Assembly: GCF_001995985.1 (NCBI RefSeq)
Contig: NZ_MUFC01000012.1
Location: 1-64,000 of the forward strand
Length of the DNA: 64,000 bases
DNA from: Salinivibrio sharmensis
Lineage (GTDB): Bacteria; Pseudomonadota; Gammaproteobacteria; Enterobacterales; Vibrionaceae
Direction: 5' to 3'
Shown here: in pieces, positions 7,001 to 16,054 of the stretch
Numbering within the stretch: position 1 is the first letter of the stretch
How the letters are laid out: every line of letters starts with the position of its first letter
Made by a program: the position numbers and the translations under genes
Notes under the pieces: model-generated
The model's input: only the letters and a program-made list of their open reading frames with translations
Told to the model about the DNA's origin: nothing
Database searches by the model: none

Positions 7001-7498
7001 ATGAATACAGAACAACAGGCATTTTTAAACGCCTACCTTGCCACCTTAAGTGAAGCAGAACGTCAAGCCGTGCCTGAAACGATTGCCGAGTACTTTTGCG
7101 CGGATGAATACAATGCTAACGAATGCGCCCGTTTGATTGACCAAGGCATAAAACGCGCATCGTGTAGCTTAAAAGCTTGCTACGAGATCGAAAACGAACC
7201 TTACCCGCAAGTAGGGCGTTTAACCGTGGTGCTTAACTGGGCGCAGCAGCCGGTTTGCATTATCAAGGTGACGGAAGTTAGCGAGTGCCCGTTTGATCAA
7301 GTGACTGCTGAATTCGCCGCAGCGGAAGGTGAAGGCGACAAGAGCTATGCGTGGTGGCGGCAGGCTCATCTGGCATTTTTTGAGCAAGAGGGGCAAGCAC
7401 TCGGTGTGCCGTTTACAACCCAATCTCTTTTGGTGTTAGAGCGCTTTGAGAAAGTCTATCCGCTTGATCACCATGAAACTGAGCAGGTAAGCGCATGA
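7001..7498 (+). CDS. ASCH domain-containing protein
   Basis: A 165-residue protein. The segment LIDQGIKRASCSLKACYEIENEP matches the ASCH-domain signature (GxK followed by a short alcohol/small-residue stretch), then GRLTVVLNWAQQPVCIIKVTEV, which forms the beta-barrel core, and DKSYAWWRQAHLAFF. ASCH domains share the PUA-like barrel and are thought to bind RNA or nucleotides; some bacterial members are amidohydrolases acting on acetylcytidine-type substrates. The precise role here is unknown. Its ATG overlaps nothing upstream, while its stop overlaps the GFA-family start by four bases (ATGA), showing translational coupling. Confidence 0.8.
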   Translation: MNTEQQAFLNAYLATLSEAERQAVPETIAEYFCADEYNANECARLIDQGIKRASCSLKACYEIENEPYPQVGRLTVVLNWAQQPVCIIKVTEVSECPFDQVTAEFAAAEGEGDKSYAWWRQAHLAFFEQEGQALGVPFTTQSLLVLERFEKVYPLDHHETEQVSA

Positions 7499-7890
7499 TA
7501 AAACAAGTCGGTCAAACGCCCATCCAACCCGAACATTTGGCGCGCTGCCACTGCGGAGCGGTTGTGTTAGCCCTTACGTTACCCAATGGCATTGAAAAAC
7601 CCAGACGTTGCGATTGCTCGATGTGTCGACGCCGCGGCGCCATTGTTGGCTCAGTCAAGCTTGCACAATTGCGTGTCGTTGCTGGCAGTGAACAACTCAG
7701 TGTGTATTCCTTTAATACCCACACGGCTAAGCACTACTTCTGCTCACGCTGTGGCATTTACACCCATCACCAACGTCGCTCCAATCCGAGTGAGTTTGGG
7801 TTCAATATCGCTTGTTTAGATGGCGTCAATCCGTTTGAGTTGGAGAATATTCCCGTGATGGATGGGATCCATCATCCAGCAGATCGTTAA
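7495..7890 (+). CDS. GFA family (glutathione-dependent formaldehyde-activating enzyme-like) protein
   Basis: A 131-residue zinc protein. It has the Gfa/CENP-V pattern: CHCGAVVLAL, then CDCSMCRRRGA, then a beta-rich segment ending YFCSRCGIYTHHQ. These are the expected cysteine clusters for two zinc sites. Family members include glutathione-dependent formaldehyde activation proteins, but many are of unknown substrate. The start overlaps the stop of the ASCH gene (ATGA at 7495-7498). It is convergent with the PhyH-type pseudogene, with only a few bases between. Confidence 0.85.
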   Translation: MIKQVGQTPIQPEHLARCHCGAVVLALTLPNGIEKPRRCDCSMCRRRGAIVGSVKLAQLRVVAGSEQLSVYSFNTHTAKHYFCSRCGIYTHHQRRSNPSEFGFNIACLDGVNPFELENIPVMDGIHHPADR

Positions 7891-7893
7891 GTT

Positions 7894-8657
7894 TTACAGC
7901 GCCTCTGGATAGTGCGTTTTCAGTAACTCTTCGACCACCGCTAGGTTCTGTCCGAGCTTTCTCAGTGCCAGCAGGCGCGTTTTGCTAAATTTAGCGTCTT
8001 TGGGCACCAAGCGCATGATGTAGGCCGCGCGTTTGCCTTGGTAGACATCCTCTGATTTATGGAAAAAAGCGTTACAGAACAGCAGCGCATCACCTGCATC
8101 CAACGCAGAGGTCACCTTACCTTTCTCCATATAGTCATACTCTTGGTGAGTGATTTGAAACGGCGGGTGCTCGGGCACCGACGGGTCGGCAATGCGCACC
8201 AGTGAGTGCAATTGATTGGCTTCGCGGATCAGCGATAGGCGTACCGCCCCCTCTTCCATCACGATAGATAACCGCCCTGAGCCGGCTTCTTTCACTGGCG
8301 TCAGCGGGATCCATACCGTGAGCATATCTTCCGGTCGCTCCATGAAACCAATCGAGTCAAAATCAGTATGGAAAGGAAAGCCTTGATCCTCAGGCGTTTT
8401 CTCCAAATATAAATCGGCCAAAATGCGATAGTCTGGCAGGAGCGCCTCGATGGTGTCAGCGATGTTGAGATCTGGGTCGCGGAACACCATGGGCCCATAG
8501 ATCGCTTTTTGTAGATGTCGGCATACCACGTTTGGCCATTGGGCATGGCGTCGAGTTTAGCGGCGAGGGCTGTTCGTGTCTCTTGGCTCAGTACACCAGG
8601 GACGACTTTGCCGTGGTGAGGAGAGAGGTTGTCGAGAAAGTCGGGGCGAGCTGACAT
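7894..8657 (-). pseudogene. Phytanoyl-CoA dioxygenase (PhyH)-like Fe(II)/2-oxoglutarate oxygenase, frameshifted
   Basis: Two overlapping frames on the minus strand together make one about 254-residue protein. The first starts at ATG 8657 after AAGGAG and reads to TWYADIYKK; the second continues with AIYGPMVFRDPDLN to the stop at 7894. The break is in a run of five A (minus strand) at about 8509-8513; six would restore the frame. The second part has the iron-binding HTD motif (FPFHTDFDSIGF) and a distal FFHKSEDVYQGKRAAYIMR with the last His and the 2-oxoglutarate Arg. The protein would hydroxylate a small molecule. As written the gene is broken; a homopolymer sequencing error is possible. Confidence 0.75.
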
Positions 8658-8779
8658 AGAAGCTCCTTGGTGGGGACATAAAACTTAATGTGTTACCTGA
8701 AGTTTAGCAAGTCACCGTCGTCACTGAATAACAGCGATTGGCGAGGTAAGCGTACTAATCGAACAAGCCGCCAGCAAGG

Positions 8780-10255
8780 TTAAGCATAACAGACGACCCG
8801 ATTGCGCCCGGAGAGTTTGGCGTTATATAAAGCGTCGTCGGCATGCTGGTAGAGGTGTTTAGCATCGAGTAGGGCCGCGTCGAGCTCTGCACAACCAATT
8901 GAGACGGACACGCGGATAGCCGGGGAGTAGCCGAGAATCGAGTTGTGGTCATAAATCGCCTCACAGAGCTGGTTGGCATAGTGTTGCGCGGCCTCTTTAC
9001 CGGTATTTTCCAGCAGACAAGCAAACTCTTCCCCACCAATGCGATAAATGTTGCTGTGCAGAGGAAGATGCGTTTCGAGTAAAGACGCGAAGGCTTCGAG
9101 GACGTGATCGCCAACGATATGGCCGTAGTTATCGTTAATGCGTTTAAAATGGTCGATATCAATAATAAGCAGGGATAGAGGTTGATGTTGGTAACGGGCT
9201 TTGTCGCCAACGCGAGCAAGGTCGCTGGCAAACTGACGACGATTGTATAGTTGTGTGAGCGGATCGGTCGCGGCTTGGCGCATTAATGCTTGTTCTTCCG
9301 CCTTACGCTGACTGATATCCCACATCACGCCTGCGACCACACCTTGAGGCTTATTTTTAGGATCGTTATTGGTGGTGATTTCTACCCATGTATATTCGCC
9401 ATTATCGCATTGAACCTGCATGTCCATTTTTAGCTCGTTGCCAGCAGGCGATAAAAAGTGGCGCACCCGCGAGAAGAACTCTCTACGATATCCAGGATGA
9501 ATGCGGCGCAGCCAGTGCCGGCTGGTGTAGGTACGGGAATCACGAATGCTGCTGGTAGCACTGTCGCCGATGATCTCTGCCGAGCACCAGCAGATACCGC
9601 GTTGTACATCCACTTGCCAAGTGCTGCAGTGGGTATTGTCTTTAATGATGTCTATTTGTCGTTGTTTAGAAAACAACTCGTTTTTTAGCACTTTGCTCGC
9701 GATCAGATGCCCTGTTGCGCGCAGCAAGGTCACATCACTTTCTGACCAGCGTTGCTCACGTTCGCAATCATCAAACCCCAGCGTTCCCCACCATTTGTTA
9801 TCGACAATGATGGGGATAGTCAGCATCGATAAAATGCGCTGTTGCGTTAAGTAGCGTTTGAGCCAGGATGAGGGTAATTGATCAGTAATGACCGCTTGGT
9901 ATTCGCCCCGCTGTCGGCTTTCAATTAGCTTTCGGTATTCGGGGTGAGCGAGGCTAGAGCTAAAATGATTAAAATGGGGCAGGCGAATTTGCGCATACTT
10001 CTTCTCGTTGGCCCACTCGAAAACATAATCCTGCAAAATATCGGTATCGCTGATCGCCAATACTTGAAACACCCACACGCGACTGACTTGCGTGACAGCT
10101 CCTATTTCAGCGAGCAAGTGATTAATGTTGGCAAGCCTGTCGTCACCACTGACCAGCATGTCTGCGCCGCGTAGCACGGCCGATAGCAGATCGACGTTTA
10201 GCTCAGAGAGTTGGTGTCTATCAAGTTCAGGTTGGATCCCAGTTAGGATGGTCAT
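8780..10255 (-). CDS. GAF-PAS-GGDEF diguanylate cyclase
   Basis: A 491-residue cytoplasmic signalling protein. Residues about 30-195 form a GAF domain (with WWGTLGFDDCEREQRWSESDVTLLRA typical of its end). Residues about 205-320 form a PAS/PAC unit ending GVMWDISQRKAEEQ. The C-terminal about 165 residues are a GGDEF domain with the active-site motif IGGEEF, IDHFKRINDNYGH for magnesium and GTP binding, and SIGCAEL at the end. All catalytic residues seem present, so it should make cyclic-di-GMP from two GTP. I see no RxxD inhibitory site just upstream of GGEEF. It is monocistronic, reading towards the PhyH remnant. Confidence 0.9.
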   Translation of the reverse strand: MTILTGIQPELDRHQLSELNVDLLSAVLRGADMLVSGDDRLANINHLLAEIGAVTQVSRVWVFQVLAISDTDILQDYVFEWANEKKYAQIRLPHFNHFSSSLAHPEYRKLIESRQRGEYQAVITDQLPSSWLKRYLTQQRILSMLTIPIIVDNKWWGTLGFDDCEREQRWSESDVTLLRATGHLIASKVLKNELFSKQRQIDIIKDNTHCSTWQVDVQRGICWCSAEIIGDSATSSIRDSRTYTSRHWLRRIHPGYRREFFSRVRHFLSPAGNELKMDMQVQCDNGEYTWVEITTNNDPKNKPQGVVAGVMWDISQRKAEEQALMRQAATDPLTQLYNRRQFASDLARVGDKARYQHQPLSLLIIDIDHFKRINDNYGHIVGDHVLEAFASLLETHLPLHSNIYRIGGEEFACLLENTGKEAAQHYANQLCEAIYDHNSILGYSPAIRVSVSIGCAELDAALLDAKHLYQHADDALYNAKLSGRNRVVCYA

Positions 10256-10471
10256 GCCGATAGTCCGTTATCTACAAAGTCACCGCTTCGTTGAGCTTAG
10301 CAGCCAACTGAGTAATTAGTTAACACGTTATGAGCAAATCTTCAGTGTCGTGGCTCACGTTTACCTCAAAACACGATAGTGTTGTAGGTAAAAATAGACA
10401 TAATAAGCGCCGCAGTGGGATGAGCCCTGTGAAAGTGTGAGTCAATAACGCACCTTAATATGGAAATAAAA

Positions 10472-10867
10472 ATGAGAAAGTCAGTAGTAATAAAACAAAC
10501 GCCAACCCATTTATGTGTGAATGATGATTGTTATGCGATGCGCAATATTGTTGACGCTAGCGTTGAAGCGCTCACGTGGAAAGATCACCTACTAAGGATG
10601 TTAGGGCTAGGGATGCTAACCGCGAGCATTTTATTTTTTATGTTAGCGGGAGAGTTGCCTTATGCGGAGTATTTGCCTGCCGTGGGCTTTGCTGCAGGCG
10701 CGCTGTTAGCTTTGCTGACATGCGAAAAATACGTGTTACGCATTGAGTATAACCACCAAGACGATACCGGTGTGCAGTGGCTGACTATCGCTAAAAGTGG
10801 AAAGAAAACGGATAAAGTGCTTTTTGACCAGCACGTCGCGCAATTAAAGCGATTGTTAGTCTCATAG
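10472..10867 (+). CDS. Hypothetical membrane protein with two transmembrane helices
   Basis: About 131 residues. After a short N-terminal polar region (ending WKDHLLRMLG) come two hydrophobic segments, LGMLTASILFFMLAG and AVGFAAGALLALLTC, separated by a short loop. A polar C-terminal domain of about 50 residues faces the cytoplasm or periplasm. No family is recognised. ATG 10472 is chosen because GGAAAT lies just upstream; ATG 10460 would add four residues. A strong terminator follows at 10906. Confidence 0.65.
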   Translation: MRKSVVIKQTPTHLCVNDDCYAMRNIVDASVEALTWKDHLLRMLGLGMLTASILFFMLAGELPYAEYLPAVGFAAGALLALLTCEKYVLRIEYNHQDDTGVQWLTIAKSGKKTDKVLFDQHVAQLKRLLVS

Positions 10868-10905
10868 CGATACTGGTGGCGTTGTTGGATAGAGCGGATA
10901 GACTA

Positions 10906-10932
10906 GGGCCTGTGATGTAACAGGCCCTTTTT
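10906..10932. terminator. Rho-independent terminator
   Basis: GGGCCTG-N8-CAGGCCC followed by TTTTT. It ends the membrane-protein gene on the + strand and lies 15 bp past the stop of yciA on the other strand, so it may serve both. Confidence 0.85.
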
Positions 10933-10946
10933 AGTTATGGATCGCG

Positions 10947-11345
10947 TTATTTTTTGATCGCGCGAGGGCGGCCGTTTTCATCAATAGCGACATAATTAAA
11001 GGTCGCATGGCTCACTTTGCTGCGATCGCCAATCTCATCATGACTGACAGGCTTAACCCAAACTTCAAGCTCAATGGTAATCGAGGTATTGCCGATACGT
11101 TGGCAAGTCCCGTAGCAGCAAACCACATCGCCGACACTGACGGGCGATTTAAATGTAATGTCATTGACAGAGACAGTGACAACGCGTCCACCAGAAATTT
11201 CTTTGGCGAGGATCGCACCCGCTAAATCGAGCTGGGACATAATCCAGCCGCCAAAAATATCCCCATTGGCGTTAGTGTCGGCGGGCATTGCCAATGTACG
11301 AAGCAGCAGTTGGCCGCGGGGGCAGTTGTTTTTATTGTCAGGCAT
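10947..11345 (-). CDS. yciA: Acyl-CoA thioesterase YciA
   Basis: A 132-residue hotdog-fold thioesterase that hydrolyses a broad range of acyl-CoA esters in the cytoplasm. The sequence LLLRTLAMPADTNANGDIFG is nearly identical to the enterobacterial YciA N-terminus and includes the catalytic Asp/Asn region. It continues with GWIMSQLDLAGAILA and the CoA-binding GDVVCCYG segment. The ATG at 11345 is preferred because known YciA proteins begin just before this block; a GTG at 11357 would add four residues. It sits next to yciB, as in enterics. Confidence 0.93.
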   Translation of the reverse strand: MPDNKNNCPRGQLLLRTLAMPADTNANGDIFGGWIMSQLDLAGAILAKEISGGRVVTVSVNDITFKSPVSVGDVVCCYGTCQRIGNTSITIELEVWVKPVSHDEIGDRSKVSHATFNYVAIDENGRPRAIKK

Positions 11346-11367
11346 GGCTCTCTTCACATCTTATCGC

Positions 11368-11392
11368 AAAGGGGGATTGCCCCCTTTTTTAT
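11368..11392 (+). terminator. GC-rich hairpin with T run
   Basis: GGGGG-ATT-GCCCCC followed by six T (11385-11390) in the gap between yciB and yciA. The T tract favours termination on the + strand, where no gene is seen; on the minus strand it precedes yciA and could partly block read-through from yciB. Confidence 0.6.
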
Positions 11393-11440
11393 AGAACAAG
11401 ATAAGAATTGTGACCGCTAACACAGCATTTGGGCAAGTTT

Positions 11441-11983
11441 TTATTGGTCTGAGTTGCTCTCTTTGGGCATATGGCGATAGATATACACCCCAGTTGCAAT
11501 CATAAACAGGAAGGTCAGGATTAAAGTGCCGAAGACCTTAAAGTTCACCCAGGTATCAAGCGGCATACTATAAGCAACATAAATGTTCACCCCGGCTAAT
11601 AGGGAAAAGAACCCAATCCAGGCCCAGTTAACGGTGCGCCACACGCGCTCTGGCAGTGTAATCTCTTTGCTGAGCATATTCTTAATCAAAGGCTTACCCA
11701 TCGCCTCGGACACCGCCAAGCCAATGGCGAATAAGACATACACAATGGTGACTTTCCACTTGATGAAGTTGTCATCGTGAAAAAATAGCGTCATGCCGCC
11801 AAATATGGCGACCAGAACGGCGGTAATGATTTGCATCTTTTCAACGCGCTTATACAACGCCCAAACCAGTACAACTTGCACTAGGGTGGCGATGATCAGT
11901 GCACCGGTTGCCATATAAATATCGTAGAATTTGTATAAGGTGAAAAAGATAATTAAAGGAATAAAATCAATCAGTTGTTTCAT
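11441..11983 (-). CDS. yciB: Inner membrane septation protein A (YciB)
   Basis: A 180-residue inner-membrane protein with about five hydrophobic helices. It starts [21 protein letters not shown], the highly conserved YciB/IspA opening, and has [11 protein letters not shown] and [15 protein letters not shown] further in. YciB is connected with cell envelope integrity and division-site function. Start ATG 11983. Located between the sodium symporter and yciA, in the same orientation. Confidence 0.93.
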   Translation of the reverse strand: MKQLIDFIPLIIFFTLYKFYDIYMATGALIIATLVQVVLVWALYKRVEKMQIITAVLVAIFGGMTLFFHDDNFIKWKVTIVYVLFAIGLAVSEAMGKPLIKNMLSKEITLPERVWRTVNWAWIGFFSLLAGVNIYVAYSMPLDTWVNFKVFGTLILTFLFMIATGVYIYRHMPKESNSDQ

Positions 11984-12090
11984 AACGCCGCCGCGTAACT
12001 AGGTGTATTTAAGCTAAGTATGTACGCAGTGTACCCAAATGCGCAGGGAGGGGAAACGACAAGGCGGAGAGAGGAAAGGTAACAAGGTAG

Positions 12091-12118
12091 GCGCCTTGGC
12101 AGGGGGTTGCCAAGGCGC
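12091..12118 (-). terminator. Hairpin downstream of the sodium symporter gene
   Basis: A perfect 10-bp stem (GCGCCTTGGC / GCCAAGGCGC) with an 8-base loop lies just past the stop at 12127. The downstream sequence on the minus strand (CTACCTTGTTACC) is only modestly U-rich, so it may be a weak terminator or a 3'-end stabilising hairpin. Confidence 0.6.
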
Positions 12119-12126
12119 GTTGAAGA

Positions 12127-13470
12127 TTAAATCCAATCCCAGCCGAACACCAATAGCATCAGTATCGGGCAGATAACACGAACATAGCCTGGCCATATTT
12201 TCCAAAACCAGGTTTCGCCGAGCTCAGGGCTGCCCTGAACCAGCTCTTTCAAGATTTCGTTGCGGTGCCATAGCCAGCCTGCAACCAGAGCAAACAGCAG
12301 GCCAAGGATAGGCTGTGCGTACTCGGTGGTGACGGTAACTACCAAGCCAAACAGATCGCCAAAGTTGTAAACAATCACCGCCGAGGCAATCGTGATAAGG
12401 CCGCCAATCCACCATACCGCTTTATCTCGTGATTGACGGAATTCCTCAGTAGCACAGGCTACAGGTACTTCAAGCAATGAGATGGCTGAGGTGAGGGCGG
12501 CAATGACCATCAGCAAGAAGAAGGCAAAACCGACAAAAATGCCCGCCGTTCCCATGGTGTCGAACATGGCAGGGAGAACACTGAATACCAGTGTATCACT
12601 GCTGAGAAGCGCGCCTGCATCGCTGTAGATAGCCACGCCATTGTGTTGGGCAACAAACATGGCAGGCATGATCAACAGCCCCGCAATAAAGGCGATGCCC
12701 GTATCGAGCAGTGCTACTTGTGCAGCGGTTTTAGGGATGTTGGCGGTTTTGGACAAATACGAGCCGTATACCATCATCACGCACACCCCCAGAGAGAGTG
12801 AGAAAAACGCTTGCCCCATGGCACTCACGACCAGCCCCGGCGAGAGGTGCGACATATCTGGGATCAGGTACATCTTCAGCCCTTCCATCGCGCCAGGCTG
12901 AAATAAAATGTAAACCACCATGATCACGAACAGTAAAAAGAGGACGGGCATTAAACGTGAGGACCAGCGTTCGATCCCGTTGGCAATACCATTACGGACC
13001 ACCAAAATCGTTGGCACCATAAAGCACAGCATCAATGCGAGGTTACGGGTTTCGCTAAACGACTCCAACCATGCTGCCGCATCGGTAAAGCCTATTAATG
13101 CAAGTAAGGGGGAGACCATATAGCCCACCAGCCAACCGGCCACGATGGTGTAAAAGCTTAAAATGCCAGTCGCGCCGAGCAACCCGACTAATCCAAGTAA
13201 TCGACCAATCCATTTTTGTCCACCGGATACGGCTGACAGAGATCGAACGGGGTTTGCATTGCCATAGCGTCCAATAGTGAGTTCTGCTATCAAAAGGGGA
13301 TACGCTAGGACAAAGACCATCAGCAAATAAATAAACAGAAAAACGGCGCCGCCGTTTGAGGCTGTTTGCGTGGGGAAACCCCAAATGTTGCCGAGCCCAA
13401 TCGCGGAGCCAGCAGCCGCCAAAATAAACCCTAATCGGGATGAAAATTGTGCGCGTTGTGTGTTTGCCAT
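12127..13470 (-). CDS. Sodium-dependent transporter, neurotransmitter:sodium symporter (NSS/SNF) family
   Basis: A 447-residue polytopic inner-membrane protein with 11-12 predicted helices. The opening RLGFILAAAGSAIGLGNIWGFP is the NSS signature in the first helix, which forms sodium and substrate sites in LeuT-like transporters. NGGAVFLFIYLL follows. Bacterial members import amino acids or related compounds with sodium; the substrate is not predictable here. The length is slightly short of eukaryotic members but normal for bacterial ones. Divergent from cls across a 518-bp gap. Confidence 0.9.
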   Translation of the reverse strand: MANTQRAQFSSRLGFILAAAGSAIGLGNIWGFPTQTASNGGAVFLFIYLLMVFVLAYPLLIAELTIGRYGNANPVRSLSAVSGGQKWIGRLLGLVGLLGATGILSFYTIVAGWLVGYMVSPLLALIGFTDAAAWLESFSETRNLALMLCFMVPTILVVRNGIANGIERWSSRLMPVLFLLFVIMVVYILFQPGAMEGLKMYLIPDMSHLSPGLVVSAMGQAFFSLSLGVCVMMVYGSYLSKTANIPKTAAQVALLDTGIAFIAGLLIMPAMFVAQHNGVAIYSDAGALLSSDTLVFSVLPAMFDTMGTAGIFVGFAFFLLMVIAALTSAISLLEVPVACATEEFRQSRDKAVWWIGGLITIASAVIVYNFGDLFGLVVTVTTEYAQPILGLLFALVAGWLWHRNEILKELVQGSPELGETWFWKIWPGYVRVICPILMLLVFGWDWI

Positions 13471-13988
13471 ACCTACTCGATATCGTATTCGATAATTAAT
13501 TGATTATTATGGACGCATAATCAGTGGCGCCCGTCAGGTACTCATTTAAGGTGTAAACTAATAATTACAGTCTTAAGTGAGTGGTTCCCTCTACAAAGAC
13601 TCGTAAGTAAACCAGTTTATGCGTAGAATTTGAAGATCATGCCGTACGTAATACCATCATATCGCCACATTTCCCCATATTCTCTCTCCGTGTGATTACT
13701 TAGTGTGCATCGATAAGGGGAATCCGCTGCCTATAGTGAGTATCACAGTGGCTTTCTCTATCGCAATTATTGATTTAACACATTTTTAACATTGCTGCTT
13801 TGGGTCACGTTAAAATGCATCATAAGATGTACTTAACATTAAATTGGTGTGGTATTTATCACGACTTTTCCGCCGCTTGTCTTTTTCTAAAGACAAATCA
13901 TGGCTTGCACCGAGTGGCAAGCTAGGCAGAATAGAGAAGGCGAGAGAACACGCTTTCGTCAGTTATTAATTAAGGTGTGCAATAAGGC
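13471..13988. other. Intergenic region between the symporter and cls
   Basis: 518 bp without a convincing gene. It should contain both divergent promoters. Visible structures are a hairpin TGTCTTT-TTCT-AAAGACA at about 13878-13895 and CTTGC-N8-GCAAG at about 13904-13921, both in the cls 5' region. A TTAAGGTG-type element precedes cls. The hairpins could be part of a cls leader or a small RNA; nothing firmer can be said. Confidence 0.4.
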
Positions 13989-15449
13989 ATGGAAAAAGTC
14001 TACGAGATCGTAACCTTACTGTTGCTGTTGGTCTATTGGTTAACCATTGCTGGGGTAACTGTGCGAGTGGTATTCAAGCGCCGCGCGCTGGGTGTATCGA
14101 TCGCTTGGTTAATGATCATTTATATCCTCCCGATTGTGGGGGTGATTGCCTACCTGCTATTTGGCGAGCTTAACCTCGGTAAAACGCGTGCAATGCGAGC
14201 AAAAGCGATGTTTGAGCCATATCGTCAATGGTTGCTCAGTTTGCAGTCGTGTCCTGCACACCGTCCTCAGCATATCAATGAACAATCTCACCATGTCAAT
14301 CGACTTTGCCATGCCCGAATTGGTGTGCCGGAGCTCACCGGTAACCAGCTGGCGTTGCAAACAGAGCCGGCTGATATTCTTAAGTCGATCGCGCTCGACA
14401 TTCGCCAAGCGCAAAAAAGCGTCGATATGGTGTTTTATATTTGGCATCCCGGCGGCCATGCCGATGAAGTTGCGCAGGCGGCCTGCGATACCGCCAAACG
14501 GGGGATCCCCGTGCGTATTATGCTAGACTCTGCCGGCAGTAAAGTTTTTTTCCGCAGCAAATGGCCACATGCAATGCGTGAAGCCGGCGTTGAGCTGATT
14601 GAAGCTCTTGCCGTGAATCCATTTCGGATGTTCTTCCGTCGCCTTGATATTCGCCAGCACCGCAAGGTGGCGATCATTGATAATCATATTGCCTATACCG
14701 GCTCGATGAACCTCGTGGATCCGCGCTTTTTTAAGCAAGACGCAGGTGTGGGCCAATGGGTGGATGTGATGGTGCGGGTCTCTGGTCCCACCGTGCCGGT
14801 ATTAAGTAGCGTATTTGCGTGGGATTGGGAGGTAGAGACTGGACTCCGCGACTTGCCGTCATCGCCAGAGTGTTTGCTGATTGAAGATCACCAACACGCC
14901 AATCACGCGGTGCAGGCCATCCCGTCTGGACCTGGCTTGCCAGAAGGGATGATTCAACAAGTGCTGACTCTGGCTATCCATCAAGCAGAGAAGAGTATTG
15001 TGATCACCACCCCGTACTTGGTGCCAAGTGAAGGGCTGATGGTGAGCTTACAAACGGCCGCGCAGCGTGGGGTGTCAGTCACGCTGATTATTCCCGAAAA
15101 AAATGACTCCTTGATGGTGGAGTGGGCGAGCCGCTCGTTCTTTGAAGATTTAATGTCAGCAGGGATAGAAATCTACCGCTTCGGTGGTGGATTATTGCAT
15201 ACCAAATCCGTGTTGGTCGATGAGCAGTACTGCCTTGTGGGTACGGTTAACCTTGATATGCGCAGTTTATGGCTGAATTTTGAGCTCACGCTGACCGTCG
15301 ACGATCCCGAGTTTTGTGCGAGCATTAACGCGCTACATCGCCACTATTTGGCACAATCGACCCGCATTAGTGCGGACGCTTGGCAACAAAGGCCGGTCTA
15401 TCATAAGCCGATCGAGCAGTTCTTTTACATGTTTAGCCCGCTATTATAA
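13989..15449 (+). CDS. cls: Cardiolipin synthase (ClsA type)
   Basis: A 486-residue membrane enzyme that condenses two phosphatidylglycerol molecules into cardiolipin. Two N-terminal transmembrane segments (residues about 5-25 and 35-60, including IIYILPIVGVIAYLLFGE) are followed by two phospholipase-D domains. The HKD motifs are complete: QHRKVAIID with His224 and the following GSMNLVDP, and LLHTKSVLVD with His404 and GTVNLDMRS. Length equals enterobacterial ClsA. Start ATG 13989; upstream AAGG-like sequence is modest. Placed next to the yci/trp cluster, as in E. coli. Confidence 0.93.
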   Translation: MEKVYEIVTLLLLLVYWLTIAGVTVRVVFKRRALGVSIAWLMIIYILPIVGVIAYLLFGELNLGKTRAMRAKAMFEPYRQWLLSLQSCPAHRPQHINEQSHHVNRLCHARIGVPELTGNQLALQTEPADILKSIALDIRQAQKSVDMVFYIWHPGGHADEVAQAACDTAKRGIPVRIMLDSAGSKVFFRSKWPHAMREAGVELIEALAVNPFRMFFRRLDIRQHRKVAIIDNHIAYTGSMNLVDPRFFKQDAGVGQWVDVMVRVSGPTVPVLSSVFAWDWEVETGLRDLPSSPECLLIEDHQHANHAVQAIPSGPGLPEGMIQQVLTLAIHQAEKSIVITTPYLVPSEGLMVSLQTAAQRGVSVTLIIPEKNDSLMVEWASRSFFEDLMSAGIEIYRFGGGLLHTKSVLVDEQYCLVGTVNLDMRSLWLNFELTLTVDDPEFCASINALHRHYLAQSTRISADAWQQRPVYHKPIEQFFYMFSPLL

Positions 15450-15666
15450 GCGCTGCTGAGTCGCCGGGCGATACGCGAGGAGACGTGCGGGCGAATTCAT
15501 TTACCGTATGCAGTATTATTGAATAAGTATTTGTTGTTGCGTGGGCTGATGCAACAAGAATGTAACCATCTATGATCTTAAGCAATACAAAGCTGGATAG
15601 TCCTCCATTCCTTATGGGAAAGCACTATAATAGGGAGTGCCCCAAGTCGAGTGATAGGAGGCTAAC

Positions 15667-15972
15667 ATGTCTATCCATTCACGTAGTTACACCTTAAACA
15701 CCACCCCCGCGCGTCAAGCGCATGTGCGGGTGATCCCCAATGGCAATGTGACGGTGCACATCGCCGACGAGGAGAGCCCCCACCTCGCTGAATTTGATGA
15801 AGTGTCGTTTCAGCGCAAAGGCAAAATTACCCAGTTGTTGGCTGAGCACATTGAGCCCGGCAAACATGATAATTGGGCGTTACCTTTGAACCATCGTGAT
15901 GCCAACGAGCTCGCGACATTGATTGACCAAGCTCAAGAAGAGTTCGAGATATTAATGCGCGATCTAAGCTAA
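15667..15972 (+). CDS. Conserved small hypothetical protein
   Basis: A 101-residue soluble protein of unknown function. The N-terminal half is beta-rich (HVRVIPNGNVTVHIAD) and the C-terminal half helical (ANELATLIDQAQEEFEILMRDL). A strong ribosome-binding site TAGGAGG precedes ATG 15667, and a clean terminator follows 37 bp after the stop, so it is a self-contained transcription unit. No signal peptide or membrane segment. It is not the DUF440 protein YciU of the same E. coli neighbourhood. Confidence 0.8.
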   Translation: MSIHSRSYTLNTTPARQAHVRVIPNGNVTVHIADEESPHLAEFDEVSFQRKGKITQLLAEHIEPGKHDNWALPLNHRDANELATLIDQAQEEFEILMRDLS

Positions 15973-16008
15973 TACACGATCGAGCTAATACGCGATACAC
16001 TAACGCAT

Positions 16009-16042
16009 GACCCACCAGTGCAACAGCTGGTGGGTCTTTTTT
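16009..16042 (+). terminator. Rho-independent terminator
   Basis: GACCCACCAG-N8-CTGGTGGGTC followed by six T. It ends the gene at 15667 and separates it from the convergent trpA. Confidence 0.9.
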
Positions 16043-16054
16043 ATCAGGCCCTGA

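Noticed and set aside
8490-8530. Programmed -1 frameshift in the PhyH gene
   Set aside because: No downstream pseudoknot is visible and frameshifting is not known in this family; a missing base in an A-run is simpler. Kept only as a pseudogene call.
11158-11394. Open frames opposite yciA
   Set aside because: Antisense shadows of a well conserved gene.
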